A stretch of 64,000 bases of DNA from Gemmatimonadota bacterium (GTDB lineage Bacteria; Gemmatimonadota; Gemmatimonadetes; Longimicrobiales; Gaopeijiaceae): assembly GCA_026706635.1 (NCBI GenBank), contig JAPOYJ010000084.1, positions 1 to 64,000 on the forward strand, written 5' to 3'. Shown here piece by piece: positions 63,691 to 64,000 of this stretch (position 1 is its first letter; each line of letters opens with the position of its first letter). A program made the position numbers and the translations under genes. Below the pieces are notes generated by a model. It worked only from the letters and a program-made list of their open reading frames with translations. It searched no databases and had not been told where the DNA came from.

Positions 63691-64000
63691 CGCCCGCCTC
63701 CTGGAAGGAGCTCCATGAGCTCGCCCGCAACCCTCTCGATCGAACCCGCCCCCATGACGACGCAGACGTCGCCGGACGCCAGCTCCCCCACCACCGCGGC
63801 GGCCAGCGTCGCCAGCTCCGGGTGGTAGGAGACCTTCCCGCCCGCCGCCTCGGTCGCTTCGGCCACGAGGGTGCCGTCCACCCCTGCGATCGGGAGCTCG
63901 CGGGCCGGGTAGACGTCGGTCACCCAGGTCGCGTCGGCGAGGGCGAGGGCGCGGCCGAATTCGCCGCAGAGGTCGCGCGTTCGGGTGTAGAGGTGCGGCT
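63687..64000 (-). CDS. murC: UDP-N-acetylmuramate-L-alanine ligase, C-terminal part
   Basis: The gene runs off the right edge; only about 104 C-terminal residues are present. They include QPHLYTRTRDLCGEFGRALA, the MurC-type third-domain motif (family: FQPHRYSRT), DVYPARELPIAGV and VCVVMGAGSIERVAGEL. MurC adds L-Ala to UDP-MurNAc in peptidoglycan synthesis. The place directly before ftsQ-ftsA-ftsZ is the standard dcw-cluster order and supports MurC over other Mur ligases. Confidence 0.9.
   Translation of the reverse strand, partial: PHLYTRTRDLCGEFGRALALADATWVTDVYPARELPIAGVDGTLVAEATEAAGGKVSYHPELATLAAAVVGELASGDVCVVMGAGSIERVAGELMELLPGGGR

Overview
The window is about 64 kb of GC-rich (roughly 70%) bacterial chromosome, densely packed and mostly read from the minus strand. 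SusC/SusD outer-membrane proteins, PorV-like barrels, a type-IX-like C-terminal domain, NHEJ (Ku/LigD), an Mla lipid transporter and large lipoproteins occur beside ordinary diderm housekeeping genes. This suggests a Gemmatimonadota-like organism. The assignment is an inference from gene content; no rRNA is present.

Layout. 0-5.2 kb: a ridA-susC-susD nutrient-uptake operon. 5.7-8.8 kb: a secreted protease/propeller/outer-membrane-barrel fusion on the plus strand. 8.8-11.9 kb: mlaD-mlaF-mlaE with a small envelope gene upstream. 12.2-14.6 kb: a DUF6702-like protein, a CorC/CNNM-type transporter and lspA. 14.6-16.5 kb: tmRNA, dusB and a stand-alone FlgD/T9SS-like domain. 16.7-20.1 kb: divergent ku and ligD. 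20.2-33.0 kb: an almost unbroken minus-strand housekeeping cluster, read in transcription order as rpsF/rpsR fusion, rplI, rsfS, smc, aroF, yraN, SRP RNA (ffs), dnaX, ybaB, recR, a small gene, pgsA, grpE, dnaJ, then a lipoprotein. 33.3-40.2 kb: one 2,291-codon lipoprotein built from about 13 Ig-like repeats. 40.6-51.1 kb: fbp, comEC, a lapA-like gene, miaB, two envelope genes, alr and asnS. 51.3-55.5 kb: an accessory island with three copies of an Rpn/PD-(D/E)XK-type gene and two unusual cargo genes. 55.6-64 kb: recG-ftsY-M23 peptidase, then ftsZ-ftsA-ftsQ-murC (murC runs off the end).

Many neighbouring genes overlap by ATGA or GTGA, so translational coupling is the rule.

The most notable observations are: (1) ribosomal proteins bS6 and bS18 joined in one reading frame through a long acidic linker; (2) paired 18-bp palindromes with an exact 21-bp period at three intergenic sites, and the same architecture in frame inside the SMC coiled coil, where 21 bp is exactly one heptad; (3) three Rpn-type copies sharing the same in-frame amber codon, with a downstream tail that has changed only conservatively; (4) an SRP RNA whose apical loop is not the usual GGAA, lying over the longest possible dnaX N-terminus; (5) a conserved motif placed directly after the stop codons of five minus-strand genes, part of a mosaic repeat family.
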